64,000 nucleotides of DNA from QGNO01 sp964493125 (GCA_964493125.1 CAZBMS010000002.1:1-64000); one strand, 5' to 3'. Shown: positions 15,253 through 25,095, counted from the first letter of the stretch. Program-made: numbers and translations. The notes: generated from the letters alone by a model not told the origin.

Positions 15253-16677
15253 ATGGATACAAAAGATTTCTTGACCACTATGCTGAGGAGCGGATCCGGA
15301 AAAGCTGGGGTTGCGCTACTATTTATTATAGTCGTCACGTCTATCTCAGTAGTATTACTTTTCCCAATGGACTTTGGTTCCAAAAGTTGGAATAACCCAG
15401 CGGTGTGGGCCGATAATCCCAAATCAGCACCTCCTTTTTGGGCAGAGTTATTCATGGGCAATAATTCAATTGCACACACAGTATTCGAAGTGAGCCCCAG
15501 GCAAACTCAAGATAAACTCATGGAGCATTACTCATTCCCTTATGAGTACAACAAAAACATCCCACCTACATTCACAACTCTCTCCTTCACAGATATCACA
15601 TTTCATAACCGCCCTCCTTCAATAGAACTAAACGTAATACGCCCAGATGGCAGAGAAATAGTTCTCTATCAACAAGTAATAAGAGGACCTAGGCCGGATG
15701 AAATCAGCCCTTACAAAAGATTTGAAGAGACTCCTCTTCGTGTATTTCTTACAAGTGAATCCAAAACACTAGTTTCACTATCCGATTTTTTGGAAGCAGA
15801 ATTCGACCTTAAATCTAGCCCTGAAGAATTGTCTGGATTAGTTGAACAAATCATTTTTGGCCAACCAAGTGATGAAGAAAACTTAAAGTTCGTTCCGCTT
15901 AAGGGAGTGTACGATTTTCAAATACTTTCCTATATGAATGATCCACATGATTCTTTAGGAAAGTTAAAGCTAGTGATCGGAGGCAATTCGTTTGGGTTTA
16001 TGGGAACAGACTCGGCTGGTCGAGACCTAGCATTAGGGCTACTATTCGGGTTTCCAGTGGCACTCATAATCGGGTTGGCCACGTCGATTGTCGCTACAGC
16101 CATCGGGGCAACTCTAGGAATAATAAGCGGCTTTAAGGGAAACAAGACCGACGTCATCATTCAAAGATTTTCGGACATATGGAGTAATGTCCCACTGTTA
16201 CCGATACTAATATTCCTGATATTTATCCTCGGACAAAAACTATGGGTTGTGGTAGTAATAATGATACTTTTTGGCTGGCCAGGACTAACAATTGTAGTAA
16301 GAACTATGGTTTTGCAAATTAGGACCGGTCAATTAGTCGAAGCAACAAAAGCTCTAGGAGCTTCCAATACTAGGATAATGTTTAGACACATCCTGTTTCA
16401 GATAGCACCTTTCGTATTAGCTCAAATGATGTTTTTCACCCCAGCAGCAATCCTAGCGGAGGCAGGATTGAGTTTCCTAGGTTTAGGGGATCCGTCTATC
16501 CCCACTTGGGGACAAATACTTGAGAGCGGATTTCGAACGGGCGCAGTTTACCTAGGGTACTGGTGGTGGATAATGCCTCCTGGTGTGCTAATAGTTATAA
16601 CAGCCATGACATTCGTTTTAATAACACTCGGCTTAGAGCCGGCAATAAACCCTAAATTAAGATTGGAAAAGCAGTAA
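15253..16677 (+). CDS. ABC transporter permease, DppC/OppC type, with large outer insertion
   Basis: 474 residues where about 300 is usual. The first membrane segment is at about 18-38. The family motif GTDSAGRDLALGLLFG, expected near residue 75-90, comes only at about 251. The roughly 160 extra residues lie between them on the predicted outer side and look like a folded beta-rich domain (IELNVIRPDGREIVLYQQV). The rest is canonical, with the EAA loop EATKALGASNTRIMFRHIL and GLSFLGLGDPSIPTWG. The insertion may dock the unusual partner binding protein. It is 12 bases before the first ATPase gene. Confidence 0.88.
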   Translation: MDTKDFLTTMLRSGSGKAGVALLFIIVVTSISVVLLFPMDFGSKSWNNPAVWADNPKSAPPFWAELFMGNNSIAHTVFEVSPRQTQDKLMEHYSFPYEYNKNIPPTFTTLSFTDITFHNRPPSIELNVIRPDGREIVLYQQVIRGPRPDEISPYKRFEETPLRVFLTSESKTLVSLSDFLEAEFDLKSSPEELSGLVEQIIFGQPSDEENLKFVPLKGVYDFQILSYMNDPHDSLGKLKLVIGGNSFGFMGTDSAGRDLALGLLFGFPVALIIGLATSIVATAIGATLGIISGFKGNKTDVIIQRFSDIWSNVPLLPILIFLIFILGQKLWVVVVIMILFGWPGLTIVVRTMVLQIRTGQLVEATKALGASNTRIMFRHILFQIAPFVLAQMMFFTPAAILAEAGLSFLGLGDPSIPTWGQILESGFRTGAVYLGYWWWIMPPGVLIVITAMTFVLITLGLEPAINPKLRLEKQ

Positions 16678-16689
16678 ACAAAGTTGGCT

Positions 16690-17664
16690 ATGGATATATC
16701 TCAACCATTATTGGATGTACGTGACCTGAGAGTTAATTATAAAACTCCTGATGGAGTATTGAGTGCAGTAGATGCTGTGTCTTTTTCAGTAGCGCCAGGT
16801 GAAAGCTTGGGGATAGTTGGTGAATCTGGTGCCGGCAAAAGCAGTATGGCTCTCGCCCTCATGCGTGTACTACCGAATAACGCAACATTGAAAGCTTCGG
16901 CAATGGAATTAGAAGGCTTAGATATATTAAATAAACCTGAGAATACATTCCGGCAAACTGTTCGCTGGCAAAAAATATCAATGGTTTTCCAAGCCGCACT
17001 AGAATCTCTGAACCCCGTAATCAAAATAGGTGAACAAGTTACTGAGCCACTCATTGTTCATCAGGGCACACCAAAAAATGTGGCAAAGGCTGAAGTTCTA
17101 CGATTGTTCGAACTTGTTAGCCTGCCTCAAGAAACTTTCAACCGCTACCCCCACGAGCTAAGCGGTGGATTGAAGCAACGTGTACTTATCGCCATGTCCC
17201 TCGTGCTAAGACCCAGACTACTCATTCTGGACGAGCCTACTTCAGCATTGGACGTCACAATCCAAGCACAAATCATGGACCAGTTAAAGGATCTCAAGAA
17301 GGATTTAAATCTTGCGATTATTTTCGTTACACACGATATAGCGTTAGCAAGCGATATTTGCGACAACCTAGCAGTTATGTATGCGGGGCGTATCGTAGAA
17401 ACAGGCCCTATATACTCAATTCTGAAAAAACCGCACCATCCTTATACGCAAATGCTTCTCGCGAGCATGCCCCTGATAAAAGAAAATATGAAACCACAAT
17501 TCATACCTGGTGATCCTCCAAGCATTCTGCAACCACCTAAAGGATGCCGATTTAATCCTAGGTGTTCACATGCTTTTGAGAAATGTACTGCTGTTGAACC
17601 TCTTCTAATTAACGTGCGAAAACACGGTCAAGTAAGGTGTTTGCTATATGAGACAAAAGAATGA
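16690..17664 (+). CDS. ABC transporter ATP-binding protein, DppD/OppD type
   Basis: 324 residues from ATG 16690; a TTG two codons upstream is also in frame. Walker A GESGAGKSS (about 44-52), ABC signature LSGGLKQRV, Walker B LLILDEPTSALD and the H-loop FVTHD are all present. The C-terminal oligopeptide-transporter extension with cysteines in GCRFNPRCSHAFEKC marks it as a peptide-type importer subunit. Four-base overlap (ATGA) with the next ATPase gene indicates coupled translation. It energises the DppBC-like channel from the cytoplasmic side. Confidence 0.92.
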   Translation: MDISQPLLDVRDLRVNYKTPDGVLSAVDAVSFSVAPGESLGIVGESGAGKSSMALALMRVLPNNATLKASAMELEGLDILNKPENTFRQTVRWQKISMVFQAALESLNPVIKIGEQVTEPLIVHQGTPKNVAKAEVLRLFELVSLPQETFNRYPHELSGGLKQRVLIAMSLVLRPRLLILDEPTSALDVTIQAQIMDQLKDLKKDLNLAIIFVTHDIALASDICDNLAVMYAGRIVETGPIYSILKKPHHPYTQMLLASMPLIKENMKPQFIPGDPPSILQPPKGCRFNPRCSHAFEKCTAVEPLLINVRKHGQVRCLLYETKE

Positions 17665-18674
17665 GCATAATTGAAACGTCTGATTTGTCGGTAGAATTTA
17701 AAGCGAGGCGAGGGCTTCTTGGTTCTGTACGTGTTAGAGCTTTAGAAAATGTATCAATAGCTGTAAGCCGTGGCGAATCTCTAGCGATTGTCGGAGAGTC
17801 AGGAAGCGGAAAAACTACTCTTGCCCGAGCATGCTTACTGCTAGTCAAACCTAACTCGGGTTCCATCCTGTTTGAAGGGGAAGAATTATCTGTTACCAAC
17901 GAGGAAAATTTAAGGGGCTTCAGAAGAAAAGCTCAGGCGATTTTTCAGGACCCTTACTCGAGCCTAGATTCCTACATGACAATCGGGCAAATTGTCGAGG
18001 AGCCCCTAATAATTCACCAAACAAATGATCGGGGAGCACGGCGATTGGCCGTCGAAAAAGCACTTGAAGAAGTCAGATTAAGCCCTGGATCCGATTTCTA
18101 CCCTAAGTTCCCTCATATGTTGTCTGGGGGACAAAGACAAAGAGTGGCAATTGCCAGGGCATTGGTGTTGGAACCGGATCTAATTATTGCAGATGAACCA
18201 GTTTCGATGGTAGACGCATCAAGTAAAGCAGAAATTCTGTACCTTATGAGAGAACTGCAGGAAAAACACAATACTGCTTTTATCTACATCACCCACGACA
18301 TCGCGACTGCTTATCACTTTTCGGATCGAATCGCAGTGATGTATGCAGGACATATAATAGAAACAGGACCCACTAAAGAAGTCATTTCAAGCCCCCTACA
18401 CCCTTACACACGAGCTCTGGTTGAAGCAGTCCCACAGCCAGATCCGTCAAATCGACTTCGGAAAAGAGCTGCCATTCACGGTGAGCCTCCTAGTGCAGTG
18501 ACCCCTCCTACAGGTTGCAGATTTCATCCAAGATGTCCAAATGCCTTCAAAGGCTGTGATTCAAATAACCCTTCGCTAATTGAAATAAAGAATAGCCACG
18601 AAGTTGCATGCCACCTTTGGGAAAAATTTGATACAGAAGCCCATCTCCCAAGCACGACAATGAAAGGTGATTAG
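17661..18674 (+). CDS. ABC transporter ATP-binding protein, DppF/OppF type
   Basis: 337 residues, partner of the preceding ATPase. Walker A GESGSGKTT is near residue 46, the signature LSGGQRQRVAIARAL is canonical, and Walker B reads LIIADEPVSMVDAS, where most relatives have SALD. The peptide-transporter C-terminal extension GCRFHPRCPNAFKGC is present. It is the last gene of the operon; the following gap of about 170 bases shows no clear terminator. Confidence 0.92.
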   Translation: MSIIETSDLSVEFKARRGLLGSVRVRALENVSIAVSRGESLAIVGESGSGKTTLARACLLLVKPNSGSILFEGEELSVTNEENLRGFRRKAQAIFQDPYSSLDSYMTIGQIVEEPLIIHQTNDRGARRLAVEKALEEVRLSPGSDFYPKFPHMLSGGQRQRVAIARALVLEPDLIIADEPVSMVDASSKAEILYLMRELQEKHNTAFIYITHDIATAYHFSDRIAVMYAGHIIETGPTKEVISSPLHPYTRALVEAVPQPDPSNRLRKRAAIHGEPPSAVTPPTGCRFHPRCPNAFKGCDSNNPSLIEIKNSHEVACHLWEKFDTEAHLPSTTMKGD

Positions 18675-18845
18675 AGCCATCTCCTCGGCATCAGCTATTA
18701 CATTATGGTAATTACCAATACCTTGATTAAATGCCGATCCATGTAACGAAGAGAGCAAAAATCTGATAGCATCTGCCCTAGTATTCAGTTCAACTCTGAG
18801 TTGCCATGGGCTGTAAACTAACTCAAGTCAATCATGGAGGGAATG

Positions 18846-20264
18846 ATGGGAAATTCTAAAGTCGATACGGTTGTGCATGGTGGCACTGTTGTCACCCCAA
18901 CTCACACCTTTGAGGGTGGGGTAGCTATCAAGGGCGAAAAAATTGTTGCTGTCGGTCCAGACGACATGCTACCCGACGCAGATAACTATATAGATGCTAC
19001 AGGGAAACAAGTCTTCCCAGGGGCCATCGATGCACATAGCCACTTTGACAATGTAGATCCTTATGAACTTGGAATTAAGGCTGCTGCTTTAGCAGGACTA
19101 ACAACTGTGCTACCCTTTGGCGGGTACGATGTGAACGCCAAAGAAACGTTGCCTCAAGCAATCAACCGTCTAAGGGATAGGTTAAATAAAGAATCAGTAT
19201 TGGATTATTCCTTCCATTTCATACTGGATAACCCCGAGTACATATTAGAAAGTCTCCCCGAGGCTCTTAGCATGGGAGTAACTTCCTACAAACTGTTCAT
19301 GACATATAAAAAATCCTTGACTCGTATGTGCAGCGACGCCTTCATAGCCAAGGCAATGGATATAATCGCCGAACATAACGGAATAATGCAGTTACACTGT
19401 GAAAATGGGGACGTGATCGACTACCTAGAAGACAAGAGGATTGCCGCAGGGCTGACAAAACCCACAGATTTTCCCGCGAGTTGCCCAATTTGGGTTGAAG
19501 AAGAGGCAATTAACAGAGCTATAAATCTGGGCAAGATGACCAACTGCCCTATATACGTTGTTCATTTGAGTACACAGGCTGGGCTGGAGCGAATCAAACG
19601 TGCGCAGAGTGAGGGACAAAAGGTATGGACAGAAACTTGCCCTCAGTATCTCTTACTGGATGAATCAGCGATGGAGACTCTAGGTCCATTAGTGAAAATA
19701 GGTCCACCCCTACGTCCATCAGACCACATTAATCAAAAAGCCATGTGGGATGGAGCTGCCGAAGGATACATATCAGCGATTGGTAGCGACCACTCTCCTG
19801 GCTCGAAAGAGCTTAAGGAAAAGGGGCGTGAAAACATATATGTAGCCGATGATGGAACGCCTATCCCTTTTGGTGCTCCATCTATTGAAACATTGGTGCC
19901 TCTTGTATACAGCGAAGGCATTGGCAAGAGAGGCTTGCCACTAACATGGATGGCAAGAGTGCTATCCGAAAACCCAGCGCGTATTTTCGGGATATACCCA
20001 AGAAAGGGTGCTATACGACCAGGATCAGATGCTGATTTACTAATATATGACCCTAATGTGACCAAAACAATAACAGCAGATGATCATATAGGTAACTCCG
20101 GCTACACTCCATACGAAGGTTGGACCCAAATAGGCAGTCCATGGATGACCCTATTGAGAGGCAAAGTAGTACTGAATCAAGGTAAGCTTGAACAGAATTC
20201 AGGATTTGGCGAATTCATAAGTGCCGCCGCACCTCTACCACCCGTTGGCGGTAGGGTGAACTAG
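18846..20264 (+). CDS. Dihydropyrimidinase/hydantoinase-family amidohydrolase
   Basis: A cyclic amidohydrolase of about 473 residues in the urease superfamily. It has GAIDAHSHFD (metal-binding H-x-H), the Lys to be carbamylated in TSYKLFMTYKK, H in LHCENGD and VVHLST, and the metal Asp in GSDHSPGS. GGGAGG at 18836-18841 suits the ATG at 18846 better than those at 18834 or 18843. Such enzymes open hydantoin or dihydropyrimidine rings. It is followed by an MmgE/PrpD gene (10-base gap) and an SDR gene. Allantoinase-like specificity cannot be excluded. Confidence 0.87.
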   Translation: MGNSKVDTVVHGGTVVTPTHTFEGGVAIKGEKIVAVGPDDMLPDADNYIDATGKQVFPGAIDAHSHFDNVDPYELGIKAAALAGLTTVLPFGGYDVNAKETLPQAINRLRDRLNKESVLDYSFHFILDNPEYILESLPEALSMGVTSYKLFMTYKKSLTRMCSDAFIAKAMDIIAEHNGIMQLHCENGDVIDYLEDKRIAAGLTKPTDFPASCPIWVEEEAINRAINLGKMTNCPIYVVHLSTQAGLERIKRAQSEGQKVWTETCPQYLLLDESAMETLGPLVKIGPPLRPSDHINQKAMWDGAAEGYISAIGSDHSPGSKELKEKGRENIYVADDGTPIPFGAPSIETLVPLVYSEGIGKRGLPLTWMARVLSENPARIFGIYPRKGAIRPGSDADLLIYDPNVTKTITADDHIGNSGYTPYEGWTQIGSPWMTLLRGKVVLNQGKLEQNSGFGEFISAAAPLPPVGGRVN

Positions 20265-20274
20265 GAGAATTAGC

Positions 20275-21648
20275 ATGACAGATTATTTGGATACCCTTTC
20301 CGATTTCGCAGCCACTACTAGCTACGAAGATTTTAGCGTGGACGCTATAAAAGCTGCGAGAGAGGTGGTGCTCGATACCGTTGGTGCGATCGTTGCCGGG
20401 TATACTCTCCCGGAAAACGCGGCCTTGGCCAAACTAGCTGCTGAAAGATCTGCTCCACAGGCGTCCACAATATTGGGAGCGGGCTTAAAAGCTGAGCCAA
20501 TGTGGGCAACTCTAGCAAACGGCACCGCCGGAGTAGGTTTGGAGATGGACGAAGGCAATAGATACGGCGGAGGCCATCCCTCCATCCATGTAATGCCAGC
20601 GGCTTTGGCTGTTGGAGAAGAACTTCACATTAGCGGTAAAAAGTTCATTGAAAGTCTTATAGTAGGATACGAAGTCTCGTCTCGACTAGGAACCGCTAGC
20701 CGACCTCGTAAAAACGTTCACTCCCACGGCCATTGGGGCACTCCTGGCGCAGCAGTTGCGGTAGCAAAGCTATCAGACTACTCAGCGCATGACATGAGGA
20801 ACATAATAAATATATCAACATCAATGAGTCCTGCTAACAGCTGGACACCATGTTTTGAAGGAGCAACAATCCGGAATGCCTATTCTGGTAGATCTGGCTT
20901 CCAAGGTATATTAGCAGTCCACATGTATGAGGCGGGGTTCACAGGCATAAATGACGCACCATCTGACATTTTCGGGTCTATCCTTGGTGATACCTTTGAA
21001 CCAGAAAAAGCAGTTTCAGGATTGAATGATCTCTACCGTATTCAACAAAACTACTTCAAGTTTCACGCCTGTTGTAGATATAATCACCCAACTCTGGATG
21101 CAGTAATGGATATCAACCAGCGGGATAGCTTCAAATCTAGTGAAATAGAAGAGGTCCAGGTAGTAACGATAGGAGGTATACCTGAGGGAATGGTAGGACC
21201 TTACCCTCCAAACATGTTAAGCGCAAAGTTTAATATACCCTACGCCGTCGCATCAGCACTCGTTCTACATAATACCGACATAACCGCCTTCTACGATTCA
21301 CCTAGAAACGACAAAGATATAGTTGAACTATCAAGTAAAGTCAATGTAACTTTGGATCCTAAAATGACCATGAGCCGCGATGATCAACCCTGTGCCGAAG
21401 TGAAGATAGTGTTAAAAGATGGGAGAATTATTCAAGAAACCGCTACCTCTATAAGAGGCGATGCAGCCAATCCTGTAACTCACCAACAATTAATCGAGAA
21501 ATTCATGTTCATAACCCAAGACAACTTGGATAGGGAAACAGCCGACAGCGTAGTAAAAACAATTGACTGCCTAGAAACTTTAAGCGACGTCAACGAATTG
21601 ACATCGCTGCTAAGCGGGCAAGCCTTAGGAGGGCAAAATGGGAACTAA
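20275..21648 (+). CDS. MmgE/PrpD family protein
   Basis: 457 residues across the whole MmgE/PrpD fold: an N-terminal helical domain with VLDTVGAIVAGY, the conserved GTAGVGLEMDEGNRYGG and HPSIHVMPAALAVGEE segments, HGHWGTPGAAVAVAKL, and the C-terminal alpha/beta domain with YFKFHACCRYNHPTLDAV. Known members include 2-methylcitrate dehydratase and cis-aconitate decarboxylase, but most paralogues have unknown acids as substrate. The gene has a close AGGAGAATTAGC ribosome-binding site and overlaps the SDR gene by 11 bases, so the three enzymes probably form one catabolic cassette. Confidence 0.88.
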   Translation: MTDYLDTLSDFAATTSYEDFSVDAIKAAREVVLDTVGAIVAGYTLPENAALAKLAAERSAPQASTILGAGLKAEPMWATLANGTAGVGLEMDEGNRYGGGHPSIHVMPAALAVGEELHISGKKFIESLIVGYEVSSRLGTASRPRKNVHSHGHWGTPGAAVAVAKLSDYSAHDMRNIINISTSMSPANSWTPCFEGATIRNAYSGRSGFQGILAVHMYEAGFTGINDAPSDIFGSILGDTFEPEKAVSGLNDLYRIQQNYFKFHACCRYNHPTLDAVMDINQRDSFKSSEIEEVQVVTIGGIPEGMVGPYPPNMLSAKFNIPYAVASALVLHNTDITAFYDSPRNDKDIVELSSKVNVTLDPKMTMSRDDQPCAEVKIVLKDGRIIQETATSIRGDAANPVTHQQLIEKFMFITQDNLDRETADSVVKTIDCLETLSDVNELTSLLSGQALGGQNGN

Positions 21649-22405
21649 TTTGGATGGTCATGTAGCAGTAGTTACAGGCTCAGCAATGGGCATGGGTAAA
21701 GTAACTGCCAAGGAGCTAGCAAGCCGAGGAGCGGCTGTTGCCTGTTGGGACATAGTAGGTGACAAAGCAATGGAAACCGCCGAAGAAATAAAAGCAGCCG
21801 GACAAAAAGCTATTGGCATACAGGTAGACGTCACCGGAATGAACCAGGTGCAACAAGCGGCACAACAAACTGTCGAGGCTCTCGGCGCTGTGGATATTCT
21901 TGTAAACGTTGCGGGTGCAAGCCTTGGAGCTCCTCCCGGCTTAGATGATCTGACAGAGGAGGATTGGGATGCCGTAGTTAGCTTGAATATGCGAGCGTCC
22001 TTTCTTACCGCAAAGACATTTGCGCAAGACATGAAGAAAAAAGGATGGGGTCGTATAGTAAACATTTCGTCAGGAGCTGGCAGAAGCAACAGTCGTAGCA
22101 GAGTGATACCTTATGCTGCAGCGAAGGCTGGCTTATTAGGCCTAACCCGTCAACTAGCTGTCGATCTTGCCCCCCACGGTGTAAACGTAAACGCTATCGC
22201 CCCAGGCGCAATAGCCACCCTACCGAACGCAGCCTGGAAAAAAATGCCCGCGGATCAGCAAAGGGATGCCCTACTAACTATACCTGCAGGTCGATTCGGG
22301 GAATCTGAAGAGATCGCTGGGGCCATCGCGTTTCTGGTATCGGATGATGCCAGTTATGTAATAGGTCAAACGCTCTGTGTAGATGGCGGCCATTGGATGT
22401 TCTAA
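21638..22405 (+). CDS. Short-chain dehydrogenase/reductase (classical SDR)
   Basis: 255 residues with the classical SDR layout. The cofactor motif TGSAMGMG is near residue 14, NVAGAS near 90, catalytic Ser in INISSGAGRSNS, and YxxxK as YAAAKAGLLGL near 155-159. The C-terminus has GQTLCVDGG. It is an NAD(P)-dependent alcohol or ketone oxidoreductase resembling FabG and 3-hydroxyacyl or sugar dehydrogenases. It overlaps the preceding MmgE/PrpD gene, whose product or substrate it may process. Confidence 0.88.
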   Translation: MGTNLDGHVAVVTGSAMGMGKVTAKELASRGAAVACWDIVGDKAMETAEEIKAAGQKAIGIQVDVTGMNQVQQAAQQTVEALGAVDILVNVAGASLGAPPGLDDLTEEDWDAVVSLNMRASFLTAKTFAQDMKKKGWGRIVNISSGAGRSNSRSRVIPYAAAKAGLLGLTRQLAVDLAPHGVNVNAIAPGAIATLPNAAWKKMPADQQRDALLTIPAGRFGESEEIAGAIAFLVSDDASYVIGQTLCVDGGHWMF

Positions 22406-22502
22406 TAATTTAACTGGACAGCATTTTTAGTTTTATTATCTACATGGTCTGAAGAAATCATTGTGTTTTCACTAGCCAACTTGCGAAGCAATCGGAGGCT
22501 AA

Positions 22503-24455
22503 ATGGGTAAGCCTATAAGTTCAAACATAGTTTATCGAACCGTTAACGTCTCAGCGCCAGATATGTCGAGAGATGGTAAGTTTTTGACTTTCACCAAATC
22601 CTGGATAGACGATCAGGAATTAGAAGACAGATCTCAAATTGAAATCACAAGCTTAGAGGATGGTTCAATAGTTCGATTCACTCATGGCCGCAAGGACTCT
22701 CATCCATTGTTCTCACATGACGACAAATATCTAGGATTTTTGAGAGCAGACTCCAATGGGAAAAATCAGGTATGGACAATTCCAATGAGAGGAGGCGAAG
22801 CTGTACAAGCAACCAAGCTTGTTGGTGGGGTAAGTGACTTCTCGTGGTCTCCAACAGACTACCGTATAGTAATTGTTTCGAATGTTGACCCTGATGAGCT
22901 GACAACCGATGACGACCCAAAGAAAAACCCACGGGTGAAAGTTGTAAACAGAATAAAGTATAGACACGACGTATTAGGATGGCGTGGTGACGGCCACAGA
23001 CAATTGTTTGTAGCAGATGTGATTACAGGCGATTGTAGTCAAATTACATACGGCGATTTCGAAAATTATGCTCCGGCTTGGTCACCAAATGGATATGAAA
23101 TAGCTTTCATTTCCGAGAGGTCGGATGATAGAGACTTGTTTGATTATTCCCAAGCATACGTAGTTTCTTCAGCCGGTGGAAATCCGGAGATGCGGTCAAG
23201 TGGTCTACACACTATATCCACAATAGCATGGTCTCCAAATGGGAATGGCCTGATAGTGGTAGGCTCTGACATTGAGGATGGGAGTGCAAGCTATCAAGGC
23301 TGGATATATACTATGAATCCTGGTGAAGGTCCAAAAAAAATTACGGACGACTCAATAAAGCCAGTAGCTGGTTTCCCACCTCAAGGGCCATTCACAAAAA
23401 TCCATTGGACAGCTTCAGGTGTAGTTTATTTTCTTGCAGATTCCCAGGGAGAAACGTTTCTTTGCTCAATATCGGAATCAGGTGGGGAAGTGAATAGAAT
23501 CTATGGAGGCGATGCACAACTTACCGCCATGTCACTCAATGAAGACAACTCGCTTGCCGCTGTGGTTTCAATTTCCCCTGAATCACCCGGTAGTATTGAG
23601 GTAGTAAAAATTCCGAGCGGCGAATCCAAAAAGATAACCAATTATAACCGCGACTACCTGGCAGAGCATTCACTGGCGAAATTGGAAAAGTTCGAGCTCG
23701 AAAGAGCAGGATTTAGAATACAGTCCAGAGTCATGCTACCTCCAAATTTCGACGATTCAAAAAAATACCCTATGATTCTAGAGATACACGGTGGGCCGAA
23801 CGGCGTTTTTACTGATGCCTTCAATCCACTGCATCAGGTCTTGGCAAATGCGGGATATGTAGTGCTTGCAGTTAATCCGAGAGGCTCATCTACTTACGGA
23901 AGTGACTTTACGATGGCAGTACTAAATGACTGGGGTGGCGAAGACTACCTAGACCTTATGCAAGCGGTAGACGAGATGATCGAAAAACCATACGTCGATG
24001 AGTCACGGATGGGAGTTCATGGATACAGTTATGGTGGGTACATGACGAGTTGGATAGTTGGCCATACTGACAGATTCCAAGCAGCTATAGTAGGTGCTCC
24101 TTGCATAGACCTATCCAGTATGTCAGGAACTTCAGACATAGGAATAAGTTTCGGGGAGAAGCAGTGGGGGGGGCGGCGCGACGTGGTGTTTGATGAACTT
24201 ATGAAGCGATCACCGATAACTTACGCACCAAACGTAGACACTCCAGTGCTATTACTACATGGAGAATCCGACCTGCGATGCCCAATCAGTCAGAGCGAAC
24301 AATATTTTGTATCCCTTAAACGACTAGGTAAAGAAGTTGAGTTTGTAAGATTCCCAGATGGAGCGCACGGGTTTAGAAACTCAGGACATATTAAAATGCG
24401 GGAAGAGTACCTCAACAGGGTATTAAATTGGTATGAAAAACACCTTCCTAAATAG
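22503..24455 (+). CDS. S9 family (prolyl oligopeptidase/acylaminoacyl) peptidase
   Basis: 650 residues. The N-terminal half (about 1-390) is a beta-propeller with WD40/TolB-like repeats (WSPTDYRIVIVSN, WSPNGYEIAFISE, WSPNGNGLIVVGS). The C-terminal alpha/beta-hydrolase has Ser509 in GYSYGG, Asp590 in HGESDLRCP and His622 in DGAHGF, an intact triad. No signal peptide is visible, so it likely trims peptides in the cytoplasm, consistent with the peptide importer upstream. It has its own CGGAGG ribosome-binding site and stands alone. Confidence 0.9.
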   Translation: MGKPISSNIVYRTVNVSAPDMSRDGKFLTFTKSWIDDQELEDRSQIEITSLEDGSIVRFTHGRKDSHPLFSHDDKYLGFLRADSNGKNQVWTIPMRGGEAVQATKLVGGVSDFSWSPTDYRIVIVSNVDPDELTTDDDPKKNPRVKVVNRIKYRHDVLGWRGDGHRQLFVADVITGDCSQITYGDFENYAPAWSPNGYEIAFISERSDDRDLFDYSQAYVVSSAGGNPEMRSSGLHTISTIAWSPNGNGLIVVGSDIEDGSASYQGWIYTMNPGEGPKKITDDSIKPVAGFPPQGPFTKIHWTASGVVYFLADSQGETFLCSISESGGEVNRIYGGDAQLTAMSLNEDNSLAAVVSISPESPGSIEVVKIPSGESKKITNYNRDYLAEHSLAKLEKFELERAGFRIQSRVMLPPNFDDSKKYPMILEIHGGPNGVFTDAFNPLHQVLANAGYVVLAVNPRGSSTYGSDFTMAVLNDWGGEDYLDLMQAVDEMIEKPYVDESRMGVHGYSYGGYMTSWIVGHTDRFQAAIVGAPCIDLSSMSGTSDIGISFGEKQWGGRRDVVFDELMKRSPITYAPNVDTPVLLLHGESDLRCPISQSEQYFVSLKRLGKEVEFVRFPDGAHGFRNSGHIKMREEYLNRVLNWYEKHLPK

Positions 24456-24544
24456 ATCGTACCAACTATGATTAGCAGCATTGGAGCTAGCATTTCTGTT
24501 CAACTCAGACTACTTAAATTCCAATCGAGCATGGTGCCTGCCTA

Positions 24545-25054
24545 GTGACTCAATATATACAAATTAGCCTCAAGTTGGCACTATTTATAACTGTTTCTTT
24601 CGGCTGGCTTCTCTCAACACAACTAGTTATGGCAAATGGAGCCACTAATATAGAGTTGTTCAGAAAAACAGAAGGATCCCTACAAATGGTTGTCTTTTCT
24701 AGGGATGCTAGCCACAGAGTTGGGCAACTATCTCTGTCGGTCCATTTACTAGACAAAAACGTTCCAATTGAAGCAACCGAGGTTTCTATTCATACGGAGG
24801 GAATTGACGGTGAGAAATCGATTTCCTATGGAACAATATCTGCCATACTACCCATACACTACGACGTTACAGTACCAGTAACAACTATAGGTAATTACAA
24901 TCTCAAGACAGTAGCCAAATTAGATGAATCAATCATTGACGGCAGTTTCATAATCACCATTTCAGACACAAAAATCAATTGGGAAATCATTGCATCCGTA
25001 TTAGTTGGGGTATTGATAGTTCTTCCTGTAGCGATAATTGTAACTAGAAAATGA
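24545..25054 (+). CDS. Secreted/membrane-anchored protein with Ig-like domain, unknown function
   Basis: 169 residues from GTG. There is an N-terminal hydrophobic signal (about 8-31), an outer beta-rich domain (about 45-140, with LSVHLLDKNVPIEATEVSIH) and one C-terminal membrane segment ending in TRK. The layout resembles YtkA/FixH- or CopC-like Ig-fold modules that neighbour copper or respiratory membrane proteins, but I cannot assign it. No strong ribosome-binding site precedes the GTG. It leads a three-gene cluster; a promoter for the next genes lies in its 3' end. Confidence 0.65.
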   Translation: MTQYIQISLKLALFITVSFGWLLSTQLVMANGATNIELFRKTEGSLQMVVFSRDASHRVGQLSLSVHLLDKNVPIEATEVSIHTEGIDGEKSISYGTISAILPIHYDVTVPVTTIGNYNLKTVAKLDESIIDGSFIITISDTKINWEIIASVLVGVLIVLPVAIIVTRK

Positions 25055-25067
25055 ACTGCGTATAATT
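25039..25067 (+). promoter_or_regulatory. Promoter inside the 3' end of the Ig-like gene
   Basis: TTGTAA (25039-25044), 17 bases, perfect TATAAT (25062-25067). The expected start near 25074 leaves about 22 bases before the small gene at 25096. Confidence 0.5.
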
Positions 25068-25095
25068 GTATCTTGAATGTATAAGTAGATAATCT

